From: Chrysomallon squamiferum
Lineage: Eukaryota; Mollusca; Gastropoda; Neomphalida; Peltospiridae
Direction of reading: 5' to 3'
DNA length: 64,000 nucleotides
NCBI GenBank assembly: GCA_012295275.1
Contig: CM022676.1
Span: 7,846,531-7,910,530 of the forward strand
Shown: piece by piece, positions 23,738-36,320 of the stretch
How the letters are laid out: each line of letters begins with the position of its first letter
Position numbering within the stretch: the first letter of the stretch is position 1
Notes under the pieces: model-generated
The model's database searches: none
Seen by the model: only the letters and a program-made list of their open reading frames with translations
What the model was told of the DNA's origin: nothing
Translations under genes and position numbers: made by a program

Positions 23738-25082
23738 ATTAAATGCTAAATAAAAATTAATTAAAACTTACACTTAACATTAATAATAATTCGTTTATGT
23801 GCTGATTGGTTCGTATCCGGATTAACAGCAATGCATGTGTAGACGCCATCTTGAAATCTCGTGATACTAGTCAGTGCCAGTAGTCCGTTGTTACTTACAA
23901 TCTGATTGGTCAGTTCCCAGCTGTAAAGGCATTTGATAAAGCAATCGGCTTTGCATGATATTCTGACATCACTTCCTTCCTCTACTGTGATGTCAGATGA
24001 AGAATTGACTCGAAGTGAGCTGCCGGGGCCATCTGTAAAGAAAAATAATAATAAAACAATATAAAAAAAACCCCTAAAATATAATAATAATAAAAAATAA
24101 AACTAGAACGTTGAATACATCAATGATTAATTTTTGTTTTTTGTTTTTATCAACATGATTCTCCTCATCATTATTATTATTGTTATGAAGATGAATGATG
24201 ATGATGATGGTGAGACTACTGCTGATAATAACAAATTAAATTCAACTAAACTGAATTAAGATACCTCTAACTTTCAAAACGACTCTGTTACTCGAATATT
24301 GGTGATCGATATCTTCACATCGCCAAATATATCCTTTTTGATTTCTGTGGACAGACTTTACAGTAACCTGAAACTTGTCAGCAAAACAACTGAAATTGTA
24401 ATTTTTACTAAAACGTGACATAACACCACAGTGTCCGGACCCAGAATTTAACACGTCATAGGTGACGTCATCCACAAACCACGTGACGCGATCTGAATAT
24501 TGGTAAATCTGACATGTGAACGTAAAAGAATGTCCGCTGATAGCGTATGGCGCGGACCCTCGAAGTTCTGGCGGACCTGAAAGTAAACTGTAAACAGTAA
24601 ACCCAAAAGTCCACATACACGTCCATCCAGACGCGCAAACACACATATAAATACACACATAATGTAAAGTGTATCATAACAAAAGTGACTCAGACCGGAT
24701 ATTCGCACGTAAACATTTATAACTTGTTCTCTGATGTTTTAAACACACACCTCTAACAAATATTCAGTTGCCTGTTTATTTTATCATTCTTATTTTTACT
24801 ATAATTAGATTCTTACTTACGATGTACAGTCAAATCAAGGTTTTGTTTTGCAGTTTTTTTCGTATCTGGATTTTCAGCTGTACAGACATAGAGACCTGAT
24901 TGTGATTTATTAATATTAGCCAACGAGAGAACGCCCGTGTTACTTATGACGTCATCTACGCGCTTCCACTGATAATTACACTTGATGGAACACGTCGCCG
25001 AACAAGACACTGTGACGTCACTTCCTTCCACAGCAGTCACAACAGACGAAGTATTCAGCTTGAGTGATTTTCCAGGACCATC

Positions 25083-25140
<58 letters not shown>

Positions 25141-26355
25141 CATTATCAACAGCATCCTCTTCCTCCTCATCGACAGTATGCATAATCATCATTTTATACT
25201 TACTGATAGTAGCAATTATGGATGTTTCGTTGTAATAGTTGTGATGACGAAATATTTGAGTTGTTGCTGTTGACATCATCATTACTAGTACTGTCACCAC
25301 ATTTTGTTTATTTATTTATTTATTTATTTTGTTAATATTTTAGCCGATTTAAAATAATAGTAATAGGAATAAAATAAAATAAAATAATAAAATAAAATAC
25401 TAAATTAAAATTAAAATATTCTGTATCTAGATATGAACTCACATTTAATGTATACGTACATATCTGTTTAAGCATATAATTCTTTCATATAAAAATATAA
25501 ACATATATATTAATAATTCTTATCATCTGTAATTATAATCTATAAAAAAATAAAGGTTTTTGACCTCTGATTTCAGGTATTATTTTCTTTTATTGAGATG
25601 TATTGCGTAGTTACCAGTAACGGTACATATTTCCTAAAGTGATAATTATAAACATAAATCTGGTAAAACAGTTGATTTACAGAATTGTTTTATTTTACTG
25701 AGATACAATGTTTAGTTATCATTAACAGAACATATTTCCTAGAAAGATAATTATAAACATAAAACTGATAATACATATGACTTCCAGAATTGTTTAGTTT
25801 TATTCAGTTTATCGCTTAGTTATCATTAACAGTACATATTTTTATGTCTCACCTTTTGTGGTTGTTTTTTAACAATATTTAACAGGCGCAATAATAATAT
25901 TAATAATAAATAAGGTAATTTTACCTCTCATTTCTAGTTTTGTTTCCTTGCTTTTGTTTTGTTAACAAGATTTACTACTTATAATAATAATAATATTAAT
26001 AATAAATAAGTTAATTTTACCTCTCACTTCAAGTTTTATTTCATTGCTGAGTCCTCCCTCATCACGATATCTCCACACAGTTCCTTGTTGACTTAGTTGG
26101 ACAGATTTGATTATGAGGAGATTTATATCAGGTGAACAGTAAAAAGTGTATTCTTTCGGATGTTGACCATAAAAATCACAGAGACCATTTCTCCCCAGTA
26201 CACGCATCCTGTATTCTATATTATTCACAAACCAGGTAATGTTAGGAGAACCATTTCCTCGACCGGTAAAAGTAAAAGGTGATCCAACAATTGCATATCT
26301 GCCTGATGTTGTTAATCTACAATTCTGATCTAAGTTAAAAGAAAAAAGAAGGTAC

Positions 26356-26451
<96 letters not shown>

Positions 26452-27285
26452 CTGTGTGTGTGTGAATACATATATATATAAAAATTAAATTAATCTAAAT
26501 CAATTTTTTATAATTACATTTTTACTTGGCTACAAGTATGTTATGTTATGCTATGGTATGCTGTATTGTTATGTTATGCTATGTTAGGTTATATTATGTT
26601 ATGTTCTGTTATTTTTTTCAGATTTTAACAGATATATTTCATGAGTTCAGCTGACACAGTTATACATTTAATTTTACATCAGTCATCTAGAAATGACGGT
26701 AAGTTCACCCAGATTTCAAAGTTTGTAAATTAATCGAGATTAACTCAGATAGAGATAAATAATCTGAATATAAAACACATACCTTGAACGTACAATACAC
26801 ATCCCAGTAACACGAACAGTACTTACAACTCATTTCCAATGTTTTAGTTTTCACTGCCGTTAATAAAAGTATAGTTTCACGATTTCACTGCTGTTAATAT
26901 TATTTGTAATACATTCTGTAGGTGGTTGAATATATTTTTCAATACACCAGATGCAGTCGATTGCATCGAGCAACCTAAATACAGCTCTAGGACATGACAT
27001 ACAGCGATGTATGTTTATAGATAATTATGGTCAGAATGTGTTTTTTTTTGTTTTTTTGTTTTATATATTTGTACTTCCGAAGGTAGTTTCCTTTCTAGGT
27101 ATGTTTGTATTTATGCATGTGTGTAGATATGTACGTATGTAAGTAGCCGAGTATGTATGTATGTATATTAGTTTTATGTGTGTATGTTTGTACGTACGTA
27201 TATTTGTAATTAGGAGGTAGGTAGAGAGGTAGTTAGGTGTATGTATATTTGCGTTTGTTCATATTTGTCTGTAGGTATGTATGTC

Positions 27286-27340
<55 letters not shown>

Positions 27341-29774
27341 AAATATATATATATATGTATATATATATGTATAAATTTATGTCTAACTATTTAATTATCT
27401 ATCTGTGTATCTGCGCATGTCTGCCTCTGTATATGTTTGTGTGTGTGTGTAAGTTTCCCTGTGTATTTGTATAAAATAAAAATGTTTTCAGGTGATAATT
27501 TCAGAATAAATTTCGTGTTCCGATGCACCAAACAAGCTTTATATTGTAATAATGCAATCTAAAGTGATATAACTATGTATAATATAACGTAATATACCGT
27601 AGCAGATTAGAATATGCTTATATACTAAAGAACTTTATACTGAATATAGTATGATACAGTACAGTATAGTAATATATATTTTAATACAGAATAGTATAAT
27701 ATAGAATATAAAATATAGTGTAGTATAGTGTAACTCATCATAACAGCATACCATAGCATAGCACAGCATAACATAGCATAGCATAGTATAGGATTGTCTA
27801 GTATATTATACTGCAGTTAAATTTAGTAGAACACAGAATAATACTGCAAAAACACTGTAAAATTTAATATAGTATAGTTTAATATAGTAAATAATGATAA
27901 TAATAAAATACATAAATACATTTTTAAAAATTAAAATATATATCTACTAAACAAATATATTATTATTTTCTTCTATTGTATTATTATATATTACTTATGC
28001 ATTATACTCACTTTTTAATAACTGTATAATAATTATAATGAATTGCATTCTACTCTTTATGTAACATTATATTATTTTACCGTGAAATAGACTACTTAGC
28101 ACTGAATTATATTACATTACATTACGTAATATAATATCACATTGTATGAAATTATATTACACTGCATAACATTACTTTATATTATCATAATTGCTTTTCA
28201 TTCCCGTTTAATCTATATAACGTTTTGCGTCAAAGAAAAAGAAACTTCTGATGTTTAGTATATAGAGAAATTATACAGAGAAAGTCTAAAACTATGCTGG
28301 TTAGGAATAGAATATAAGAATTAACTGCCAGTATGCAATCAAGTGTCATTAAATCATAATTGTATTTATGAAGTGATCCCATCAACGTAACCAAGAATTC
28401 ACTGTATTAATTTCTTCTGCATTATCAACGTAATCATGGTTTATGACCTCAGATTTCAAATAATGTGTTTTATTGAGATGTTTTGCTTAGTGATCATTAA
28501 CGGTGCATATTTACTAGAAAGATAATTATAAATATGGAACGGATAATACATCTACATCCAGTATTGTTTTGTTTTATTGAGATGTATTGTTTAGTTATCA
28601 GTAGCAATATATATTTCCTAGAATGGTAATTATGAACAAAACACCTCTGAGTTATAGTACTGTCCAGTTTTATTGAGTTTATTGTTTAATTATCATAAAC
28701 ACTATGTATTTCCTAGAATGTTAATAATAAAACTGATTTTTACCTCTCACTTCCAGGTTTATTACATTGCTGCGTGGCCTGTAATCACCACATCTCCACA
28801 CTGTTCCTTGTTGACTGAGGCTGACAGATTTTACTATGAGGAGATTTGTGTCATTTGAACAGCGAAAACTGTGTACTTTTGGATGTTCACCCAAAACATA
28901 ACACTGAGTATAGTTTTCTAATACACGAATCCTGTATTCTGTGTTATTCACGAACCAGGTAACTGTACGAGAAGGAAAATCACTCTGACAGATGAAAGTA
29001 AAAAGTGATCCAACAACTGCATATGGGCCTGATGTTGTTAATCTATAATGCTGACCTTAAATTAGAAGAAACAAATTAAAAAAAAAATAATTTATATATT
29101 ATAATTAAAATTAAAATAAATTCATATAAACAAAGTTATTTTTTTGTTATTACATATTTTCTATGTTACAGTACGCTGTATAATGGACGGATATTAAGCA
29201 GTGACGTTATGTTATGTAATGTTGACTTATATTACATTACATCCTATTATATCATATCGTATCATTGTACTATTTTCTATAGTAGTATATTATATTGTAC
29301 GACATTATTTTATATTATCAAAATTGCCTTTCTTTCTGGTTTAATGTATATGTTTTGCGCCAAAATAAGAAACTGCTGATGTTTAGCATGTAGACAAATA
29401 TATACGTTATCATGAATTCACTGTATTAATGTGTACTGCGTTATCATGTAATTCACTGTATTAATGTGTACTGCGTTATCATGTAATTCACTGTATTAAT
29501 GTGTACTGCGTTGTGAACGTAATCATGAATTCACTGTATTAATGCGGAGAATGTCCACTTATATTTACACAATCATACAGGTAATAAATCAGATAATAAA
29601 ATTAGGACTATCAATCCATAACCATCGTCCATAATATAACGACAACTCCCTCCAGATTTCACAGTTACTAAATGAGATTAACTTAGAGATAAATAATTTG
29701 AATCTAAAATACATACCTTGTACGTACAATACACATCCCAGTATCATGAACACAGAGAATAACTTACAACTCAT
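20583..29774 (-). CDS. Gene 2: complete five-Ig transmembrane receptor (9 exons)
   Basis: Joining 29,774-29,717, 29,055-28,744, 26,329-26,021, 25,081-24,821, 24,576-24,265, 24,032-23,772, 23,067-22,939, 21,784-21,680 and 20,668-20,583 gives 1,833 bases, 610 residues and a stop. All junctions are GT/AG and phase 1. Domains: signal peptide about 1-19; V-like Ig 20-124; V-like Ig 124-227; C2-like Ig 227-314; V-like Ig 314-418; C2-like Ig 418-505; stalk and helix 505-548 (helix about 520-543); cytoplasmic tail 548-610. This is a type I cell-surface receptor of an unrecognised lineage-specific Ig family. Ligand binding by the distal domains and tail signalling are inferred. Odd points are the second Ig domain without either core Cys, and the absence of the small and ITIM exons found in genes 1 and 3. 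The tail keeps YYPV and YVTL. Expression is untested. Confidence 0.75.
20740..21010. repeat. TG/TA/TATG microsatellites
   Basis: Intron behind the terminal exon; matched by 55,325-55,590. Confidence 0.85.
21680..21784 (-). CDS. Gene 2 cytoplasmic-tail exon
   Basis: A 105-base, phase 1-1 exon encoding NKTALAAERQVTKNLHKYLN and then ERRYYVPEYVVTPD. At the position of NLY in gene 1 there is NLH, so the conserved Tyr is replaced by His. New Tyr residues appear downstream (RRYYVPEYVV). Confidence 0.7.
21840..22495. other. Rearranged intron of gene 2
   Basis: 21,840-22,220 matches the intron upstream of the gene 1 tail exon. 22,350-22,495 matches the intron downstream of a tail exon (5,500-5,635; 21,490-21,640). 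A second tail exon, the ITIM exon and the small exon have therefore been deleted; none is seen here. Microsatellites lie at 21,910-21,950 and 22,060-22,150. Confidence 0.65.
22496..22580. repeat. (ATA)n array at deletion breakpoint
   Basis: The right flank matches 6,723 onward of gene 1, while the left flank matches the intron after a tail exon. See the ITIM-deletion finding. Confidence 0.85.
22939..23067 (-). CDS. Gene 2 transmembrane exon
   Basis: A 129-base, phase 1-1 exon. Stalk RSVEDSSNLVKAAA, helix IGFGISCSCFVLFVVIIIAV followed by VLYV, then basic RYKR. Cys residues lie within the outer half of the helix. The donor is GTATTTATTTATTT, leading straight into a (TTTA)n array. It is 12 bases longer than in gene 1. 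Confidence 0.8.
23685..23735. repeat. (CT)n array
   Basis: A dinucleotide array about 35 bases downstream, in gene orientation, of the C2-like Ig exon donor. Confidence 0.9.
23772..24032 (-). CDS. Gene 2 membrane-proximal C2-like Ig exon
   Basis: A 261-base open, phase 1-1 exon. VRISCKADCFIKCLYSW holds the B-strand Cys, two extra Cys and the core Trp. DGVYTCIAVNPDTN holds the F-strand Cys in the usual DxGxYxC setting. One N-glycosylation sequon, NSS, lies near the start and another, NQS, near the end. Confidence 0.8.
24265..24576 (-). CDS. Gene 2 V-like Ig exon 3
   Basis: A 312-base open, phase 1-1 exon with FTFTCQIYQYSDRVTWFV, GHCGVM, NFSCFAD and IWRCEDI. Both core Cys and the extra Cys pair are present. 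Only four base differences separate it from gene 1, all replacements. Confidence 0.8.
24821..25081 (-). CDS. Gene 2 C2-like Ig exon 1
   Basis: A 261-base open, phase 1-1 exon. VTVSCSATCSIKCNYQW and SQSGLYVCTAENPDTKK are the two Cys regions. The four-Cys pattern is the same as in the membrane-proximal domain, and the two are clear duplicates. The acceptor AAG abuts an (ATT)n array of about 50 bases. Confidence 0.8.
25085..25137. repeat. (ATA)n array next to acceptor
   Basis: In gene orientation (ATT)n runs directly into the AAG acceptor. No other pyrimidine tract lies within 50 bases. Confidence 0.85.
26021..26329 (-). CDS. Gene 2 V-like Ig exon 2, core disulphide lost
   Basis: A 309-base open, phase 1-1 exon. 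FTFTGRGN and TVWRYRDE show Gly and Tyr in place of the two core Cys, while GLCDFYG and TFYCSP keep the family-specific pair. The core Trp in ITWFV is present and NIT is a sequon. It differs from gene 1 at 16 of 309 bases, 14 of them replacements. Confidence 0.8.
26357..26450. repeat. (TATC)n array
   Basis: Over 20 perfect TATC units, longer than the paralogous array at 10,598-10,656. Confidence 0.9.
26783..26833 (-). pseudogene. Internal fossil signal-peptide exon in gene 2
   Basis: It lies between the first and second Ig exons and carries the same seven-base deletion as 10,995-11,045. Its donor survives but it has no acceptor and no usable frame. It marks the head of a second receptor absorbed into gene 2. 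Confidence 0.7.
27000..28430. repeat. Intron, copy of 11,240-12,500
   Basis: TATG, (TA)n and pentanucleotide tracts; no exon seen. Confidence 0.75.
28744..29055 (-). CDS. Gene 2 V-like Ig exon 1 (N-terminal domain)
   Basis: A 312-base open, phase 1-1 exon. FTFICQSDF and TVWRCGDY hold the core Cys and VTWFV the Trp; TQCYVLG and SFRCSND hold the extra pair. Sequons NNT and NYT are visible. As the most distal domain it is the likely ligand-facing one. The acceptor TTTAAG is weak. Confidence 0.8.
29405..29550. repeat. Minisatellite, 34/44-bp units
   Basis: Four units homologous to the array at 13,405-13,650. Confidence 0.8.
29717..29774 (-). CDS. Gene 2 signal-peptide exon
   Basis: MSCKLFSVFMILGCVLYVQ then G split over the intron (donor CAAG/GTATGT). 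Short N-region, hydrophobic core and small residues near the end fit a secretory signal. An upstream in-frame ATG at 29,795 would add MKTKILE. I chose the inner ATG because it aligns with the ATG of gene 3, where no upstream ATG exists. Confidence 0.75.
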
Positions 29775-29924
29775 TTCCAGTATTTTAGTTTTCATTGCCG
29801 TTAATAAAATAAAATTATTATTATTTGTTTTTTGTTTATTATTATTAGTATTTTTTATCGTTTCTTCACTACTTTCTTGTTTTAAATTCTTCTTTTTTAA
29901 TTTTCTGTTGCTATGTTACCAAAT

Positions 29925-30275
29925 TTATTTCCTGTTTCACAAGTAAAACACCCGTTTTTTATAAAATAACATCTATAATATACTACATCCACTCGACTGA
30001 CTTCAGCAGTTTGCTGGTTCAACAAATACTAACATGTATTTGTACATTCACACACTATAAGAAGAAACCATACACCCAATCATAAAATGATCAGTTCGGA
30101 AATCTTGGGACATTCCAGTCGAGGTAAATAATGAGGTAACGGTCTGCTGATTAACACGTGACAACTACTATTTTAGACCGAGGTAATCGTCGCTTCATGC
30201 GCAACCCGAATGGGTACTACTTTACAGAATATTGTCTTGGTGTAGATCTAATCAGACTACCTAAGAAAAAGGTCG
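29925..30275 (-). promoter_or_regulatory. Promoter-like block of gene 2
   Basis: Homologous to 14,050-14,395. It keeps CAGGAA (ETS-like core, about 29,927-29,934) close to the signal exon, but the CRE palindrome is gone: the position reads CTGTAAAGTAGTA instead of GTGACGTCAT. Confidence 0.5.
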
Positions 30276-30279
30276 CTCA

Positions 30280-30500
30280 TAATCGGGGGTAATCATCGCC
30301 GTTCTTTGTCTTTTGTAGTGTTTGCGTGCATCTATTGTTTTGTGTCAAAGGTTGCAGTGGGAAATATGTATTTCGAAATTTAGATATTTTACCACGAATC
30401 ACGCCGTTCTTTGTCTTTTGTAATTTTTGCGTAGGTCTATTATTATTTGTTTTAATCTCTTTGTTTTTCTTTGGAGAAGCGTGTTACTGGCAAACGTGTA
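30280..30500. repeat. Upstream minisatellite, ~100-bp unit
   Basis: Two units with 'ccgttctttgtcttttgta'. The layout is the same as at gene 1. Confidence 0.7.
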
Positions 30501-30703
30501 TTTTAGGATCTGATTATTCTCTGTCATATATACGTCTGGTTAGACGTTGCACATAGACAATAATCTACCTATGTTCATGTGTTTCTAACATTCTTTACAT
30601 CACTCTGTCGATCCATCAGTCCATCCAACTCACTAGGTGTTTGTAAATTTACAATTATCTATGTAACAACGTATGGTTGTACTGTGTGGAAATGTACTCA
30701 TGC

Positions 30704-30704
<1 letters not shown>

Positions 30705-30746
<42 letters not shown>
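30705..30746. repeat. (AC)n array
   Basis: Dinucleotide run. 30,500-31,000 otherwise shows no gene. Confidence 0.9.
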
Positions 30747-30748
<2 letters not shown>

Positions 30749-30954
30749 AACGTATACATACGAAGTTTATGATTAACAAATAAACTTGTTTCCTTCTTTA
30801 TAATTCACTCATATTACATCATTTAATATCAAACTTTATAATTCATAAGTCATATATATTTATTTAAGCTGTATATGAAATATAAATGGAATTACATTTA
30901 TAATATGTTTCTATTCTAAGGCTATCTCATTAAATCCAAAAATCCGATATAAGT

Positions 30955-30985
<31 letters not shown>

Positions 30986-31004
30986 TGTATGTGTGTTTTA
31001 AAAC

Positions 31005-31800
31005 AGTGTCTAGATTGAACTGGAATGAAGTACAGTGATAATAATATAACTTAAAGTTATATCAAACAATATAATAAGATACTTTACAATATAATATAAT
31101 ATTGCACGATATGATATCATAAGAACACAATAGACAAAATACAGTAACTTGGCAGAAACAGTATGAGGTGTTTGGGGTTAGAGTTTTTTGTTCGTCTTCT
31201 TCCATCCATGGCTGGTTTTAAACAGAGTTGTAGAGATACAATATATCAGATTAAAACTAACCGAGTCATGTCATGCGCTAAGAAAAACTGACAAACAGGC
31301 AAATTCAAAATGGTCGCCCTTTATCTCTTTGCAACACCCAGTTTATTATGAAATATCATCTGAGAATTTGTAGAAACATTTTTCATTATTAAAAATGAAC
31401 GCACGCACACACACACACAATATAAATCTGTGTTTGTATATGTATATATACACACACACACACATACACATATACATGTAAAGATGAGCATACGCACATA
31501 CACATGTATTTACTCACCTACTTACTTACAAAAAAAAAGAAAAAACACATTCAGCATACATATATGCATGGATATATGCATGGACACATACTACTTACAT
31601 ACATACATACGTACGTAAGCACTTATCTGCAAACACATTGCTATAATATAAATAAATACATACGTACATATATACACACAGGCATAACCTCCCAAAAAAC
31701 ATTATCCCCACAAATAAACCAAAAAGACCCTCCAAAAACGTACTGAACAAAATCAAGTATTCAAAATATAACGGGAGTAAACCTGATCAGTCGGGAAAAG
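31005..31800 (+). repeat. Composite repeat with R1 copy
   Basis: Matches 57,490-58,280 and 2,100-2,950. R1 proper is at about 31,140-31,405, followed by CA and TACA tracts. Confidence 0.7.
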
Positions 31801-31814
31801 TAATAATAAAAATA

Positions 31815-31867
<53 letters not shown>

Positions 31868-31868
31868 C

Positions 31869-31899
<31 letters not shown>

Positions 31900-31900
31900 A
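31800..31900. repeat. (ATA)n array
   Basis: Trinucleotide run with a few CAT/TAG interruptions. Confidence 0.9.
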
Positions 31901-31939
31901 AAGAACGAAAAGAAACAAACAAAGAAGAAAACTCATCCA

Positions 31940-33640
<1,701 letters not shown>

Positions 33641-33649
33641 TAACAATAT

Positions 33650-34700
33650 AAGACAGAACAATAACAAATCAAAATGCAGACGAATAGTTTACGTAAAGTC
33701 GTTGAATATTTTGGTATCAGAGACTGGTGTATGTTGAGAATGGTACAAAAGATACGTCAATTATAACAAAGAACAGAGATATTTTTATTTCAAACTGTGA
33801 AACGTATTGTACATTTTTATATAATTATCTACGTTATAGGTGTATGCATACGCACACGGATTTAGATATATACTCAAAAAGTAAGAATACGACACACACA
33901 CACACACTGACACACACACATTGTTATATAACCGAACAAAATAGAAAGAATATGCTACTCAATAACTTGGCAAAAAGAGTTTCATGTGTTTTGGGTTGCA
34001 TGTTTTGTGCGTCGTCTTCCATCCATGGCTAGTTTTGAATAGAGTGGTAGAGTTACAATAAGAGTTAAAACGGATCCGTCTTGTCATGACAGGAAAAACT
34101 AAACTTGACAAGCAGCCAAATTCAAAATGGCCGCCCTTTATGTCTTTGCAACACCCACTTTCTGATGAAATATCACGTGAGAATTTCTCATTATTAAACA
34201 TGAAAAAAATAGCACACACACACACATACATACACACACATATGCGAATGTACTTATATACATATATACATAAACGAACATACGCACATACACGTATATT
34301 TCTTACCTACTTACATAGATAGGTACAATAAAAATAATTAAAAAAAAACCCCACAACAACAAACACCTTCAGCATACACACATGCATACATACATAAATT
34401 CATACATACGCAAAAACTTATCTACATACCTGCAAATACACAAATACATATTTCTGTAATATAAAATGCCTACATACGGGCATATATACACCCAGGCATA
34501 AATCCCCACCGAAAAAAAAAAAAAAAAAAAAAAAACATAACAAAAAAGAAAAGACATCAGAACAAAAAAAACGTATTGAAGAAAATCAACTATTCAAAAT
34601 TTAACGCTGTATGGCAAGTTTAAGAGCTGAATTCAATTCAGTGAATTTAATTTAATAATAAAAATGTATAACAACCTAGAGGTTACTTTAGAAAGAATAA
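33650..34700 (+). repeat. Composite unit, second tandem copy
   Basis: R2, (CA)n, R1 (about 33,945-34,205) and the TACA-rich part repeat in the same order as 31,940-33,200. A poly(A) run lies at 34,511-34,535. Confidence 0.7.
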
Positions 34701-34857
34701 AACATATTTTCATTTTACTTGTGAAACAGGGAGTAAACCTGAAAAAGATGTTGAAAATTATATTTATATTAACAGCAGACGAAAGAAGAAACCAGTGAAT
34801 AAAATAAAATATAATAAAAACTATATTTTTATTAATGTGAAAACTAAAATAAAGGAA

Positions 34858-35612
34858 ATGAGTTGTAAATTATTCTGTGTGTTCGTGTTACTGATTTTTG
34901 TAGTGTACGTACGTATTTTATATTCAGATTATTTTTCTCTATCCGAATTAATTTCATTTCATTGTTAAATCTAGGTGCAATCGCTGCTACATATTCCTGA
35001 CTAATGTAAATTAAAAAGCTTAATTGGGTGTTTCGAAATTTTGATATACATTTGTATTACGACACGATACAGTAATATAATATAACACAACAAGACATGA
35101 CAGTATGTAACACAACTTAATGTAATATAATGATGATGCTACTACTTCTACTACTACTACTACTAATAATAATAGTTAATAAATAAAAATATTATAACTT
35201 AGCAACAATGCAATTATATAAAAATAATTTGATTTAATTTAATTTAATTATATTTATATTTTATTTTATTTTATTTATTTATAATTTAAGGTCAGTATTA
35301 TATGTTAACAACATCAGACAGGTGTTCAATTGTTGGATCACCTTTTACTTCTCCTTGTCGAGAACTTCGTTCTCCAATTCTTTGTTCTATTATTGCTTGG
35401 TTTGTGAATAACACAGAATGCAAGATGCATGAACTAGATGGACAAGGTCAGTGACGTTTTCTTAATGAACATCCAGATAAATACATTTTTTAACTGTCTT
35501 TTTGAACGAATCATTCTCATAGTAAAGTCTGTGAAAATCAGTCAACATGAAACAGTATGGAGATATGATGAATATGGACGACGAAGCAATGAAATAAAAC
35601 TTGAAGTGAGAG
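34858..35612 (+). pseudogene. Decayed receptor head P1 (signal + V-like Ig)
   Basis: Signal exon from ATG 34,858 (MSCKLFCVFVLLIFVVYV; only a GTAC/GTATTT donor could serve). Ig exon 35,291-35,612, 322 bases: FTSPCREL, IIAWFV and QHETVWRYDEYGRRSNEI are recognisable. One extra base at HPDKYIF (TAAC for TAC) shifts the frame, and CAGTGA adds a stop. The F-strand Cys is Tyr. No downstream exons follow. Confidence 0.7.
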
Positions 35613-35749
35613 GTAAAATTAACTTTATTTTTAATATTATTACTATACGTATTGTATTAAAAAACACAACAAAAAAAACAACAACAACAAGTTCGTCAGT
35701 TTCGGTATGAAGCATTTGCCTCATTTGGTCAGTGTTGTTACGGCCATAT

Positions 35750-36030
35750 ATGTATACTTTTATATATATATGTGTCTGTATGTGTGTGTACGTGTATGTG
35801 TACGTGAGGACATATGTAGAATCATACGTTGTTACATAGATAATTACATATTTACAAATACCTAGGCAGTGAGTTGGATGGACGGATGGATGGGCAGATT
35901 GATCGAAAGAATGAAAGAAACAAATGAACACTGGCAGAGTATTGTCTACGTGCAAAGTCTAACGAGACGTAAATAAGACAAAGAATATTCTGATCCTAAA
36001 ATACATATTACATATCTGCCAGTGACAGGA
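35750..36030 (+). other. Remnant intron after P1
   Basis: Matches the introns after the other heads, with 'gttggatggacggatggatg' as in the introns before transmembrane exons. No exon seen. Confidence 0.6.
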
Positions 36031-36320
36031 AAAAATGTAAAAATAGATGCACGTGAAAATTACAAGAGACAAAGAACGCAATACGACGTGGGAAGCGATG
36101 ATTACCTGCGATTACTGAAAAACCTTTTGACATAAAAAATAAGATCCACGCAAAATTATAAAAAACAAAGAACGGCGTGCTTCGTGGTAGAATATAAAAT
36201 CTGATAATACATATTTGCCAGTGCAACGGTTAACACAAAACAATAGATACACGCAACCATTACAAATGACAAAGAACGACGTACGACGTGGGAAGCGATG
36301 ATTACCCCCGATTGCTGTAC
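36030..36320. repeat. Upstream minisatellite
   Basis: About three units with 'caaagaacggcgtgcttcgt'. Confidence 0.75.

Noticed and set aside
29775-29795. Upstream ATG as start of gene 2
   Set aside because: It is in frame and possible, but the aligned leaders of gene 3 and of the decayed heads have GTG there, so the inner ATG is the conserved start.
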